Assembly: GCA_963978895.1 (NCBI GenBank) | Contig: OZ022242.1 | Coordinates: forward strand, 23,982,663-24,046,662 | Direction: 5' to 3' | Length of the DNA: 64,000 nucleotides | Source: Erpobdella octoculata | Lineage: Eukaryota > Annelida > Clitellata > Hirudinida > Erpobdellidae | In this document: positions 46,680 to 57,317 of the stretch, piece by piece | How the letters are laid out: each line of letters begins with the position of its first letter | Numbering within the stretch: position 1 is the stretch's first letter | Translations under genes and position numbers: made by a program | The notes under the pieces: model-generated | Told to the model about the DNA's origin: nothing | Databases searched by the model: none | What the model saw: only the letters and a program-made list of their open reading frames with translations

Positions 46680-46683
<4 letters not shown>
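46497..46683 (-). repeat. 5' LTR of the SAP-Gag element
   Basis: The partner of 38645-38830. Its outer edge abuts (TA)n and its inner edge is followed by TTGGTGTCAGAATTGGG. Confidence 0.85.

Positions 46684-46769
<86 letters not shown>
46684..46769. repeat. (TA)n array
   Basis: A TA run between the LTR start and the 3' end of PLE2. Confidence 0.95.
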
Positions 46770-46771
<2 letters not shown>

Positions 46772-46898
46772 TAATATACTTTGGCAAAATCCCCTCTCGT
46801 AAACACACTCCGTTAAAAACAAACGACCACTTTGCATTAATGACTTTTTTAATAAACTGTTCGAAATATTTAATTTTACGACGTAAACTAGAGTCCAT
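46770..46898 (-). pseudogene. Start of PLE reading frame in terminal repeat (PLE2)
   Basis: MDSSLRRKIKYFEQFIKKVI, NAKWSFVFNGVCLREGILPK, YI then (TA)n. It aligns with the starts in PLE1 and PLE3 (KW...FN--CL-E). Confidence 0.6.
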
Positions 46899-46933
46899 TT
46901 TAAAAATTTATATATTACAAATAATAATAATTA

Positions 46934-46975
46934 GGACTGACTGGCCAGTTTCGACTACAGTCATCTTCAGAGTCC
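46934..46975 (-). ncRNA. Type I hammerhead ribozyme of PLE2
   Basis: On the minus strand: stem I GGACT/AGTCC, core CTGAAGA, stem II GACT-GT-AGTC, GAA, stem III ACT-GGCC-AGT, cleavage-site C, then AGTCC. All invariant positions fit. 46976-47456 is non-coding terminal-repeat and 3' UTR sequence. Confidence 0.88.
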
Positions 46976-47456
46976 GTAACCTAAAATGTCGTATTACGTA
47001 AACAGCTAAAGAATATATAGTAAACATCAACATAGAAATAGTGTTGTGCCTATATTAAATAAATATTTAAATTAAAGTATTTAAAACCAGAGTATGACGA
47101 TATAAGTAAATTACGAGAGCTTATAAAATTGATAAATGAAAAGAAGTATAAAGATAAATTAAATAATAATTATTATTAATAAAATAAAATAAATAAATAT
47201 AAATAGATAGGACGAATTAAATGAAGTCTATAATACTAATAATAGAAATTAAAACACTTAAAATTATTAGAAGATTAATGAAATTAAACTATAGGTATCT
47301 AGTGACAGTATATTGAAATAAAAAAGTATGAAATAGAATAATAAAAGGTGAAAAATTTAAATAAAACCATGTGATGAATTAAAATAAAAGTAAACTTATA
47401 TGAAAAATTAAAATAAACGCATGACTGTGCAAATGGGATACATATAGATGATTCAA

Positions 47457-48496
47457 TTAACGCCGACGTCTTGTAGTTATATTTGAAGACTCAAACAAAT
47501 GTTGAAATGACACCGCTGGAGCCTCAGCCTCAGGTGGAGGCTCAGGTGGAGGTTCAGGTGGAGGCTCAGGTGGAGGTTCAGGTGGAGGTTCAGGTGGAGG
47601 CTCAGATGGAGGCTCAGGTGGAGGCTCATGTAGGATAGGCGTGGGTAGTTGCACGATGGGAGCTGGTTGAAGAGATGAGTTGGAAAGGTAGTTAACCTCA
47701 TCACTTAGTAGACCACGGGGAGATATACCGAGACGATCGCCAACATCTATGACAGGAGTCAAATAAACCGATCCACAGGAAGTGTTTACCTCATTAGTTT
47801 TGTCAGGCTGTACCAAACCAGAAGCAACGGCCGAATAAGGGGGTCGACTAGTACCGTGACCACAGATTAATAAAGGACCAGAGCTCGTAGCTTTGTTACC
47901 ACCCAGCATAGCGCCTACCGTCTGAGACCGAAGCACATTATCATCAGCAAAATCATTAAAGTCAAGATTGAACAGTCGTAAAGTTCTATCAAAGTGTGTA
48001 TCCTGAGTATTTATTGCTGGTCGATATTCTTGTATAAGTAAAGCCTCTGCTATTTTTAATCGACGTGGATCTGAAACACGGTAGAGAATGGTTGTATCAT
48101 TATCAAGAATCTCGCGAGTAAGAGACGTTTGATGAAGAGATCGAAAATGAGATTTAATGTTGCCACCTTGCACGTGCATCGTCAACCGTCGAGCCAATGT
48201 CGTACGAGTATGCCCGATATACGACTGATGTAGACCGTCATGTTTATTGCATTTGAATTCGTAAACAACATTAGTCTCTTTAAATGTACCTGATTTAAAG
48301 AGATTATTTCGCATTATCATTTGGTGGGCTGTTTTTGATTTATAATAAATTGTAAATAGAAGTCGTTGAGTATTTGGCGAAACAACTCTAACATTAGTGT
48401 TAATAATGTCACGAATTATTTTCTCTTCAACTCTATAAGCACTGTGCATCTGAGATCTGTAATATAACCGAATGACCTTGCTTTCTTTTTCATTTT

Positions 48497-48503
<7 letters not shown>
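47457..48503 (-). pseudogene. Penelope-like element GIY-YIG region and tail, PLE2 (5'-truncated)
   Basis: The frame is open from the (TA)n edge at 48503 (VIRLYYRSQMHSAYRVEEK) to the stop at 47457. NVVYEFKCNKHDG then [16 protein letters not shown] is the GIY-YIG endonuclease characteristic of PLEs, with the conserved Arg and later Glu (IAEALLIQE). After about residue 170 comes a Ser/Pro-rich tail with a seven-fold EPPPEPPP repeat (47524-47640) ending SSNITTRRRR. RT is missing. No internal stop is seen, so truncation alone inactivated it. Confidence 0.85.

Positions 48504-48504
<1 letters not shown>

Positions 48505-48574
<70 letters not shown>
48505..48574. repeat. (TA)n array between PLE2 and PLE3
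   Basis: TA tract with a TTAATA interruption. It forms the 5' edge of PLE2 and the 3' edge of PLE3. Confidence 0.95.
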
Positions 48575-48576
<2 letters not shown>

Positions 48577-48693
48577 TTTTAGGCAAACTCGATTGAAAAA
48601 AGTGGCACACTTGGCTGAATCGATTTTATTTTTAATTTTTTCCAATACTCTAAATCGGTTTAAAAATAATTTATTATCAAACACAAACTCCAT
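48575..48693 (-). pseudogene. Start of PLE reading frame in terminal repeat (PLE3)
   Basis: MEFVFDNKLFLNRFRVLEKI then SAKCATFFNRVCLKE, running into (TA)n exactly where PLE1 does (CLKE). Confidence 0.6.
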
Positions 48694-48702
48694 AATCTTA
48701 TA

Positions 48703-48746
48703 GGCTAATAGATCTATTTCGGCAATTTTTTGCCATCATCAGAGCC
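48703..48746 (-). ncRNA. Type I hammerhead ribozyme of PLE3
   Basis: On the minus strand: stem I GGCT/AGCC, core CTGATGA, stem II GGCAA-AAAA-TTGCC, GAA, stem III ATAG-AT-CTAT, cleavage-site U. The core is canonical. 48747-48921 is non-coding. Confidence 0.88.
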
Positions 48747-48921
48747 GTTTAACTTTTTAAAATAAAATGCAGTGACTAAATGGTAAAAGATACAACTAAT
48801 TGAAAGGAATTAAAATACAATTTAAATAAAATTTAAATTTATTATATACAAATGTAACAACATAAAAAATATTTAAATTCAAATAATTATAATAATAACA
48901 GTAATAACTAAATAATTAAGA

Positions 48922-49847
48922 TCAGTTAGTAAAGCCTTTAACAACGGAATTACAGTCAACTTCAAGGACGTGACTGGAAGAAGAATCACATACATTATCT
49001 ATAACCTTTGAAACACAAACGTCTGGTACAAAACATTCATTCAACGAAGAAATACCTGAAGAAACATTGGCACTATTAACATGCATATTTTTAACAGAAG
49101 TTGTAGATGAGTTAAAACATTTATTATTATTATTATTAGTTTTAATACTATTTAGAGAACCAAAAAGTTTAAGAGTTAAATCAAAAGAATACCATTGTTT
49201 ATTAATTAAAGGCTTACATTTATTAATAGCTAAAGCTTCTTTTAATTTTAACTTAATGGGTTGATTTTCTTTCATTAGTATACTGGTGTTATCAATTAGA
49301 AATTTATGTGATGGTTTGATTGAATGTTGTGTTGACATATGTTGGTATATGGCACCACTTTGACAATGCATAGTCAATCTACGAGACAGAGTAGTTCTAG
49401 TATGACCAATGTAATTTTCCACCTGACCATGTGGAAACGGACACGAAAATTGGTACACTAGGTTGGTTTGTGCTACAGGGCTAGAAACATTATTTATACT
49501 ATTTTTAATTAAAAGATTATGAGTTTTTCCATTGTTATAATAGATGTGTAACTTGAGTGTATTATCTTTATTTACAACCTTAATATTATCATACACAATG
49601 TTTTTCAACACTTTTTCATCTATTTTATAATTATTAGACATATGATTAGCATAATATAATGGAATTATACAAGAATTTGATGAGTTATTGGTATTAGGTT
49701 TTGAAACATGTTTTTTATCAGTAATACGTGACATAAATTTATTTATAGTTGAATCAACAATAGAATTAGAATAATTATTATTTATCAAAAGTTGTTTCAC
49801 TTGTAGAATTTCATGGTGAAAATCAGACCATGTTTCGGAAAATATAA

Positions 49848-49850
<3 letters not shown>
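48922..49850 (-). pseudogene. Penelope-like element RT end and GIY-YIG region, PLE3 (5'-truncated)
   Basis: Open from the (TA)n edge (ETWSDFHHEILQVKQLLINN, the post-RT segment) to the stop at 48922. Domains are the linker, IPLYYANHMSNNYKIDEKVL, then NLVYQFSCPFPHG and [20 protein letters not shown] (GIY-YIG), and LKLKEALAINKCKPLINKQ. The tail is short (about 70 residues), lacks the Arg-rich end of PLE1/PLE2 and ends VDCNSVVKGFTN, so it is a different PLE family. Confidence 0.85.
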
Positions 49851-49897
<47 letters not shown>

Positions 49898-49900
49898 TAT
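49851..49900. repeat. (TA)n array
   Basis: TA tract between the PLE3 5' edge and a Gypsy LTR end. Confidence 0.95.
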
Positions 49901-50148
49901 TGTTATATTATTCAGGTTCTTTGAAAATGGTCCTTTATTTATTAGAAGAAATACACACTTAATCAAAAACTTGTGTCTTAGTAACTGTAATTAAGACTGG
50001 TTGATTAAAGTTATGTAAACACTCACTCTATATTTTTTTTATGTCTTTCTTAATTCATAAAGTCTTCTTAGATTTATCAGCTTTGATAGGAAATTATAAA
50101 CGTAGATATAAAACTACCCCCATTTTAATCCTGTTCGTCCCGAACAGT

Positions 50149-51185
50149 TTAATTGCCTCCATAATATTTGGCAAGGCGGTCAACATGAATTATTTTCATC
50201 TTAGTACGTTGGCTCTTTTGAATCCAGTAGATGACATCATTGATCTTTTTAATAATTCTATATGGTCCTTCCCAGTCTTGTTGAAGTTTAGGTGATTTCC
50301 CAATTTTGCGTTGGGGATTGTAGAACCGGTCGCTGCTATTGCCCCGGCGGTTCGACATAATTACAATCGGTAAAATTGCTACTAACCCTAATCCTAACCC
50401 CAACCCTATCCCTAGCTCTAACCCTAACCCTAACCCAAACCTTAACCCTACCCCTAACCCTATCCCTACCCCTAAACCCTATCCTAGGTAGTAGTATAAA
50501 ATTTTCAAAATAATTTTTTTTTTAAATTTTATTAATATTTTTATATAAAGGTACAAATTCTTAGTTTGAATATAACATAAAGTGTAAAAAAAATTAAATT
50601 TAATAAAGATATAGCGAATCAAAGATCGCGTACCGCCGTGGCAATAGTATTAACCTGTAGAACCACACCAAATCATTTTCTTTAAACTCTTTCGTATTTG
50701 ATTTGCGATCATACCGAGTTTTCATTTTGTCGCTGGCTGCCTTGATCCTATTTCGGGCTACGAAATGAATTTCATTTAACCGAGCCCGCAATTGTGCGGC
50801 ATACTCGCTTTCCGATTCTACTTTGTCTCCCGGACTTCCAAACATAAGATCGCAAGGAAGTCGTATCTCCCGTCCAAATAACATTTTACTTGGGGTGGCC
50901 TTCGTCGTGTTGTAAACCAATCCTCTGTAAGCCATCAAAAATAACGGAATGTGTTTATTCCAATCAACTTGGTTTTCACCGACCATCTTAGACAAGTGCT
51001 GTTGAATAGTTCGATTAAATCGTTCCACCATACCGTCAGACTGAGAATGAAGGGGAGTTGTGCGGGTTTTATGTATGCCTAAAACACGGCACATTTCTTT
51101 AAACAATTGTGAATCAATGTTCCTGCCCTGATCTGAATGGAGCTCCATTGGTACTCCATAGCGACTAACCCAGCCATCAACAACA
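50149..51185 (-). pseudogene. Gypsy integrase, C-terminal part (copy 2)
   Basis: VVDGWVSRYGVPMELHSDQG (catalytic Asp of DDE), HSQSDGMVERFNRTI (catalytic Glu), NTTKATPSKMLFGREIRLP, then FKENDLVWFY. After the MITE it continues NPQRKIGKSPKLQQDWEGPY and KMKIIHVDRLAKYYGGN. The reading frame outside the MITE matches copy 1 at 55791-56981 almost residue for residue. The N-terminal HHCC finger and first Asp are missing. Confidence 0.88.
50328..50655. mobile_element. MITE with degenerate telomere-like repeats, 9 bp target duplication
   Basis: TGTAGAACC occurs at 50319-50327 and 50656-50664. The ends GGTCGCTGCTATTGCCCCGG and (reverse-complemented) GGTTAATACTATTGCCACGG form an imperfect 28 bp TIR. Inside, 50380-50485 is a run of about 17 CCCTAA-type hexamers with variants. 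Copy 1 of the Gypsy element lacks the insert, confirming it. Confidence 0.88.
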
Positions 51186-51212
51186 ACAATAATAATAATA
51201 ATAATAATAATA

Positions 51213-51250
<38 letters not shown>
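51186..51250. repeat. (AAT)n microsatellite
   Basis: About 20 AAT/AAC units directly continuing the Gypsy coding sequence. Confidence 0.95.
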
Positions 51251-51252
<2 letters not shown>

Positions 51253-51399
51253 TTTGAATGTGCACTACGGCTACCCTATTTTGGTAGCCAGGACGCATAG
51301 GAATGCTACTCAATTTTGGTGACAAAATTGCAAGTATTTTTGGTGGTCGCAAAATTTTACCTTGGTTTCGTGCAGGGGTTATTTGGGTAGGGCAGGGGG

Positions 51400-52365
51400 C
51401 GGTCCCACCCAACAATTTTTTTTTAAATTTTCGATTTAAATAAAGACGAAGTTTTTGGAAGCAGTGTTCCCAGAGGCGGCGATTGAAGGGCTGGGGGCGG
51501 GAGACGCCCCCCCCCCAAGATTTTCCACCAAATAAAAAAAATTTCTTTATTAGCTCATTTATTTAGATTAGTTGATAAACGTAGTATTTTTTATACATTT
51601 TCAATTATACCTACTTAGTCCCCCCAACAATTTTTTTTTTAATTTTTGATTTAAATAAAGACGAAGTTTTTGGAAGCAGTGTTCCCAGAGGCGGCGATTG
51701 AAAGGCTGGGGGCGGGAGACTCCCCCCCAAGATTTTCCACCAAATAAAAAAAAATCTTTATTAGCTCATTTATTTAGATTAGTTGATAAACGTAGTATTT
51801 TTTATACATTTTCAATTATACCTACTTAGTCCCCCCCAGCAATTTTTCTTTAATTTTTGATTTAAATAAAGACGAAGTGTTTGGAAGCAGTGTTCCCAGA
51901 CGCGGCGATTGAAGGGCTGGGGGCGGGAGACGCCCCCCCAAGATTTTCCACCAAATAAAAATTTTTTTTTTATTAGCTCGTTTATTTAGATTAGTTGATA
52001 AACGTAGTATTTTTTATACATTTTCAATTATACCTACTTAGTTCCCCCCAACAATTTTTTTTTAATTTTTGATTTAAATAAAGACGAGGTTTTTGGAAGC
52101 AGTGTTCCCAGACGCGGCGATTGAAGGGCTGGGGGCGGGAGACGCCCCCTAAGATTTTCCACCAAATAAAAAATAAATTCTTTATTAGCTCATTTATTTA
52201 GCAGTGTTCCCAGAGGCGGCGATTGAAGGGCTGCGGGCGAGAGACGCCCCCCCCCAAGATTTTCCACCAAATAAAAAAAAATTCTTTATTAGCTCATTTA
52301 TTTAGATTAGTTGATAAACGTAGTATTTTTTATACATTTTCAATTATACCTACTTAGTTATATCA
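51400..52365 (+). repeat. Satellite of about 213 bp, five units
   Basis: GCAGTGTTCCCAGAGGCGGC starts near 51461, 51675, 51884, 52099 and 52201; the fourth unit is shortened to about 100 bp. Each unit has a CCCCCC tract, TTTTCCACCAAATAAA and AGTTGATAAACGTAGTATTT. No coding frame. Confidence 0.9.
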
Positions 52366-53129
52366 TACTAGCATTCAAGTCGCGGCTTCTCTCGCTTGAA
52401 AAAGAGAATACGCATCCACCGTAGCGTACATCATGGGGCGATTTTTTACGGTCCGAACCGGTCTGGTCCAGTCGATCGACAACATGGCCCGGCCCGCTTT
52501 ATAAGCCAAATTTTCAGGCCCGGCACGGGCCATCTAATTTAGGCCTGGCCCGTTTTAACAGGCCTAAAAGTTCTATATACTTGGTGAAAATACTCGACCC
52601 GTTCCACCTTGACTTCAGGTTTGGCTCATCCGGTCAGAAGACCCTAAAATCACGGCCTGTCCCGATCCGTGCAACACTCTAATCCATAGTGCCCTACACG
52701 GATTTTTTAGACCCGGTCCAGCTTATTTCATAAAAAGAAAATTTCAGGCCTGGCTCGTTATTTAGGCTCGAACTGTCCCGTTTCGTAAGAAAAAAAGTCG
52801 AGGCCTGGACTCAGCCAATTTTAACGGTACAAAACCTCAAAGCTTGGAGACTAATTTTTTGAGAAAATAATGTAACACGTATCTTATAATTATAAAAAAA
52901 CTTATTATTGAATTTTAATGTTTTTACATTTTTAGTTATTGAGTTTTCAAGCAAATATAATCCTTTTCTCCGCTTTACATTTCTAGTCCTGGAAGCCAGA
53001 ACATAAAAAAATGGAAAACATTTGTAACTTTATCTTTTAAGTAGTATCTAGTTACTAATCTGTATAACTGTAGTATTTTTAGTTTCAGAGTTGCAGTTTT
53101 TCTAAAAAAGAAAATAAACCCCTATTTCT

Positions 53130-55040
53130 TCCCCCCACATTTGAAGTCCTAGAAACCAAATTTTGACAAATTAATAAAACATATATTTTGTTATTTTGTA
53201 AAACTAATCTCGGTACCAAATTGCAAAATTTTAACAATTTTAGTTTTTGGAGTTTTTAATCAAATTCTTTTTTCCACCCCACATTTGAGGTCCTGGAAAC
53301 CAAATTAATACAAATTGATAGAATAGGTACATCTTTATTTTTTGAGTAGATACTAAATTTTACATGTGTATCACTTAGAGTTTTTGAGTATCAGTTATTC
53401 TAAAAAACAACCCTATTTTCCACCCCACTTTTGAGGTCCTGGAAACCAAATTTTTTAAAAATGGTGACACATGTATTTTTTATTTTTTAAGAAGAATCTA
53501 GATACCAAATTTCAAAGCTTTCTCATTTTTGGGTTTTTACATATGCCTTATTTTAAGAAAACATTTGTTTTAAAACATTCACATTTTTAGTTTTTCTTTT
53601 TTCCACCTCACCTTTGAAGTCCCGGAAACAATATATTTAAAAATTGGTAAAACTGGTATATCTTTATTTTTCGAGTAAAAACTAAATAATAATGTTTTCA
53701 TCAGTAGCACTTACAGTTTTTAAGTAGCAGTTATTCTAAAAAAAACAACAAATAATCTAACTTTCCATCTCACATTTGAGGTCCCGGAAACCTAATTTTC
53801 AAAAATGGTAAAACACGTTTATTTTATTTTTTCGAGGAAATACTAATTGTTAATTTTTACATCTGTAGCATTTACAGTTTTTGAGTAGCTGTTACTTTAA
53901 AAAACAAATAACCCTATTTTCCACTCCACATTTGAGGTCCTAAAAACCAAATTTTCAAAAAATGGTGATACACGTACATCATTATTTTTTGAGTAAATAC
54001 TAATTAATAATTTTTACATCTGTAGCATTTACAGTTTTTGAGTAACAGTTATTTAAAAAAAATAATACTAATTTTCACTCCACATTTGAGGTCCTGGAAA
54101 CCAAATATTTAAAAATTAGTAAAAAACGTGTATATTTATTTTTCGAGTGAATACTAAACACTAATTTTTTCACCAGTAGCACTTACAGTTTTTAAGTAGC
54201 AGTTATTCTATAAAAAAAAAACAACCCTATTTTCCACTCCACATTTGAAGTCCTGGAAACCAAATTTTAAAAAATGGTGAAATCATAGATATCTATGGGT
54301 GAAACAGTTATATCTTTAATTTTTGAGTAGATAGTAAATATTAATTTTTACATCTGTAGCATTTACAATTTTTGAATAGCTGTTACTTTAAAAAACAAAT
54401 AACCCTATTTTCTACCCCACATTTGAGGTCCTGGAAACCATATTTTGAAAAAATGGTGAAACACGTGTATCATTATTTTTTGAGTAAATACTAAATATTA
54501 ATTTTCACATCTGTAGCATTTACAGTTTTTGAGTAGCTGTTACTTTAAACAAGTAAAGGAAAAAAGGAGTTTTTTAACACAAACTTTAATTTCAAGTACA
54601 CCCGATTTAGACATACGAAAGATGTTCAAATTAATTTTTTTTAATTGAATCATGTATTGTCATCCAATATAAAGCTATGCTGAAAGTTTCAGCTCTCTCG
54701 CTAGTCAAAAAACTAGTTAAATTTTACTTGCAAGATTTGCGTACAGAGAAAGCCACACACACACACACAGAAATTGTAACTTAAATAAAAGTTTGCAATA
54801 ACAAGTAACCCTATTTTCCACCCCTCCTGGAAACCAAATTTTCAGAAAAAGGTGAAACACGTATATCATTATTTTTTGAGTAGATACTAAATATTAATTT
54901 TTACATCTGTAGCATTTACAGTTTTTGAGTAGCTGTTACTATAAAAAACAATTAACCCTATTTTCCACCCCACATTTGAGGTCCTGGAAACCAAAATTTT
55001 AAAAAATGGTAAAACACGTATTTTTTTATTTTTTAAAAAG
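53130..55040 (+). repeat. Tandem array, unit about 155-180 bp
   Basis: At least ten units, each with CATTTGAGGTCCTGGAAACC, a GTGAAACACGTATAT-like tract, ATCTGTAGCATTTACAGTTT and a CCCTATTTTCCACCCCA end. Identity between units is moderate. Shorter runs lie at 33500-33920 (inverse), 58140-58640 and 60390-60720. Confidence 0.85.
54545..54800. repeat. Dispersed CA-containing repeat, copy 3
   Basis: Same sequence and orientation as 14130-14390, with CACACACACACA at about 54753-54766. It interrupts the tandem array. Confidence 0.75.
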
Positions 55041-55293
55041 AATATAAATACCAAATTTCCAAAGCCCCTCATTTTTGGTTTTTGAGAAATGCGTTGTTCT
55101 AGAAAAAAATTTGTTTTCTAGTTTTATTCTCTCAGGAGCAAAATTTTTACAAATCCTTTCTTAGTGGGTGCTTGCGCTATAAAAGTAATAGAATTTCCAA
55201 ATTTCACGTTTCTAGGATGAGGCGTTTGAGCTCGGCGTTGATTATCAGTCAGTCAGTCAGTCATGACATGTTCTTATATATATATATATATAT

Positions 55294-55400
55294 ATTAGCG
55301 GGGTGCCCGGCATTGCCCGGGCTTTTTAGAGGTTTTTCTCTCACGCTTCCGTTTCCTTTCCCGCTTGCTCTCACGCTCCCGGTCGCTTTCCCACTTTTCG
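55294..55400 (-). mobile_element. Helitron-like 3' end with CGCTCCCGGTCGCTTTC units
   Basis: TTAGCGGGGTGCCCGGCATTG begins at a TA tract. It is a short copy of the family at 17687 and 31632. 55400-55550 holds a piece of the CA dispersed repeat and no gene. Confidence 0.5.
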
Positions 55401-55790
55401 ACCACCTAGAGCTCTAAAACTTTCAGGAAAGCTTTATTCTGGATGACAATACATGTTTTAATGTTTCCGACATGAATTAGGCTTTAAATCAATTAAAATT
55501 AATCAAATCAAATTAATCGGACAGTTCAAGATACTCTGTTATATGAAACATATATATATATATTGTTATAATATCGATAACTATACTAAGGTTCTTTAGA
55601 AATGGTCCAAAATTTATTAGAAGAAATACACACTTAATCAAAAACTTGTATCTTAGTAACTGTAATTAAGACTGGTTGATTGAAGTTATGTAAACACTCA
55701 CTCTATATTTTCATGTCCTTTTTTTATTATAAACGCTTCTGAGGTTTATCAGCCTTGATTATAAACCGTAGATATAAAACTACCCCCTTC

Positions 55791-56981
55791 TTAATCCTGT
55801 TCGTCCCGAACAGTTTCATTGCCTCCATAATATTTGGCAAGGCGGTCAACATGAATAACTTTCATCTTAGTACGTTGGCCCTTTTGAATCCGGTAGATGA
55901 CATCATTGATCTTTTTAATAATTCTATATGGTCCTTCCCAATCTTGTTGAAATTTAGATGATTTCCCAATTTTACGTTGTGGATTGTAGAACCACACCAA
56001 ATCATTTTCTTTAAACTCTTTCATATTTGATTGGCGATCATACCGAGTTTTCATTCTGTCGCTGGCTGCTTTGATCCTATTTCGGGCTACGAAATGAATT
56101 TCATTTAACCGAGCCCGCAATTGTGCGGCATACTCGTTTTCCGATTCTACTTTGTCTCCCGGACTTCCAAACATAAGATCGCAAGGAAGTCGTATCTCCC
56201 GTCCAAATAACATTTTACTTGGGGTGGCCTTCGTCGTGTTGTGAACCGATCCTCTGTAAGCCATCAAAAATAACGGAATGTGTTTATCCCAATCAACTTG
56301 GTTTTCACCGACCATCTTAGACAAGTGTTGTTGAATAGTTCGATTAAATCGTTCCACCATACCGTCAGACTGAGGATGAAGGGGAGTTGTGCGGGTTTTA
56401 TGTATGCCTAAAACACGGCACATTTCTCTAAACAATTGTGAATCGAAGTTCCTGCCCTGATCTGAATGGAGCTCCATTGGTACTCCATAGCGACTAACCC
56501 AGCCATCAACAACAACGTTGGCAACTGTCACTGCTTCTTGATTAGGTATAGCAAAAACCTCTGGCCATTTTGTAAAATAATCTATGACCACAAGAATGTA
56601 CTTATTGCCAGATTTTGACACTGGAAATGGACCTGCTAAATCTATAGCAATTCTTTCAAAAAAGGAACCTACATTGTACTGTTGTAAATGGCCCTTTGTT
56701 TTAGCGTGTGGTCCTTTACTAGCGGCACAGGTATCGCATTTTTGACACCATTCCTCTACATCCATTTTACAGTATACCCAATAAAATCTTTGGCGGATCT
56801 TATCCAACGTTTTATTCATCCCTAGATGTCCCCCTGATACTCCGGAGTGCATTTGTTGGAGCACTTCTGGCACTTTTACTTTTGGAATGATTAATTGCAA
56901 AACATTGGTGAAGCCATCAGTGCTTTCCCAAATTCTTTTTAGAGATCCGTCACAACCCTTAGAGAGTCCCATTGTGCCCAA
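55791..56981 (-). pseudogene. Gypsy integrase (copy 1)
   Basis: HSGVSGGHLGMNKTLDKIRQ and CQKCDTCAASKG form the HHCC finger. IDLAGPFPVSKSGNKYILVV (first Asp), SDQGRNFDSQLFREMC (second Asp) and HPQSDGMVERFNRT (Glu) complete the DDE core. WEGPYRIIKKINDVIYRIQK is the C-terminal binding region, ending NETVRDEQD. All catalytic residues are present. It joins the DNA copy into the genome. A frameshift at about 56960 separates it from RNase H. Confidence 0.92.
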
Positions 56982-57301
56982 TACGATTTAGTAGCAGGAC
57001 TCAATTCAGAAATCTCTTGCCAGTCAGGTTTCTTCCCTTCTTCCATCCATCTCAAAATCGGCCCTATATCATCATCTTTTAATTGTTCGTCTCGAATCAC
57101 ATCATCTGACCAAGTGTCGTCAATTTGAAACCGTACCTGAAAACACTGATTATTTATTTCCTTCCCCTCCATGCGAATGCAATACTTACATTCATCATTG
57201 CAAGGTCGTCGTGACAGTGCGTCAGCATTTTTGTGCTGTTCACCCTTCCGATGCTGAATTTCAAACTCGTATGATTGTAAACGTTCGATCCACCTAGCCA
57301 C
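56939..57301 (-). pseudogene. Gypsy RNase H end and linker (copy 1)
   Basis: ARWIERLQSYEFEIQHRKGE and HKNADALSRRPC are the RNase H C-terminal signature. A few residues expected after DHAALKF are missing at the junction with 57318, so there is a small deletion with a frameshift. The Cys-rich spacer CNDECKYC and a linker to the integrase follow. Confidence 0.88.
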
Positions 57302-57317
57302 TTGTTCTTCTGGATTT

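Larger units (their letters stand above)
38645..46683 (-). mobile_element. Small LTR retrotransposon (SAP-Gag, no pol) split by an I-like LINE
   Basis: Two 186-187 bp direct repeats, 38645-38830 and 46497-46683, read TGTAAAAT...GTAACA on the minus strand and differ by a few substitutions. A primer-binding-like TTGGTGTCAGAATTGGG follows the 5' LTR, and a purine-rich AAGAACGGGG precedes the 3' LTR. The internal region encodes Gag-like sequence only. Both outer ends abut (TA)n. It is probably a non-autonomous partner of the Gypsy family at 49901 and 55564, with which it shares CTGTTCGGGACGAACAG before the polypurine tract. Confidence 0.78.
49901..51185 (-). mobile_element. Gypsy LTR retrotransposon, copy 2 (LTR plus integrase end)
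   Basis: A single LTR (49901 to about 50116) followed on the minus strand by the end of pol. It is cut at 51185 inside the integrase by an AAT/AAC microsatellite grown from an AACAACAAC in the coding sequence (compare 56510-56518). A 328 bp MITE interrupts it at 50328-50655. Confidence 0.85.
52368..55290 (-). mobile_element. Helitron-type element with long internal tandem array
   Basis: On the minus strand it starts within TA as TATAAGAACATGTCATGACT and ends GAGAGAAGCCGCGACTTGAA then TGCTAG at 52368. It contains ATAATCAACGCCGAGCTC, a 155-180 bp tandem array and GGCCGGGCC-type repeats (52440-52850), in the same order as the element at 33174-34342. It has no Rep/helicase. A copy of the CA dispersed repeat is embedded at 54545-54800. 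Confidence 0.62.

Noticed and set aside
50380..50485. True telomere or chromosome end
   Set aside because: The CCCTAA units are degenerate, only about 100 bp long and lie inside a TIR element with a 9 bp target duplication in a Gypsy copy.
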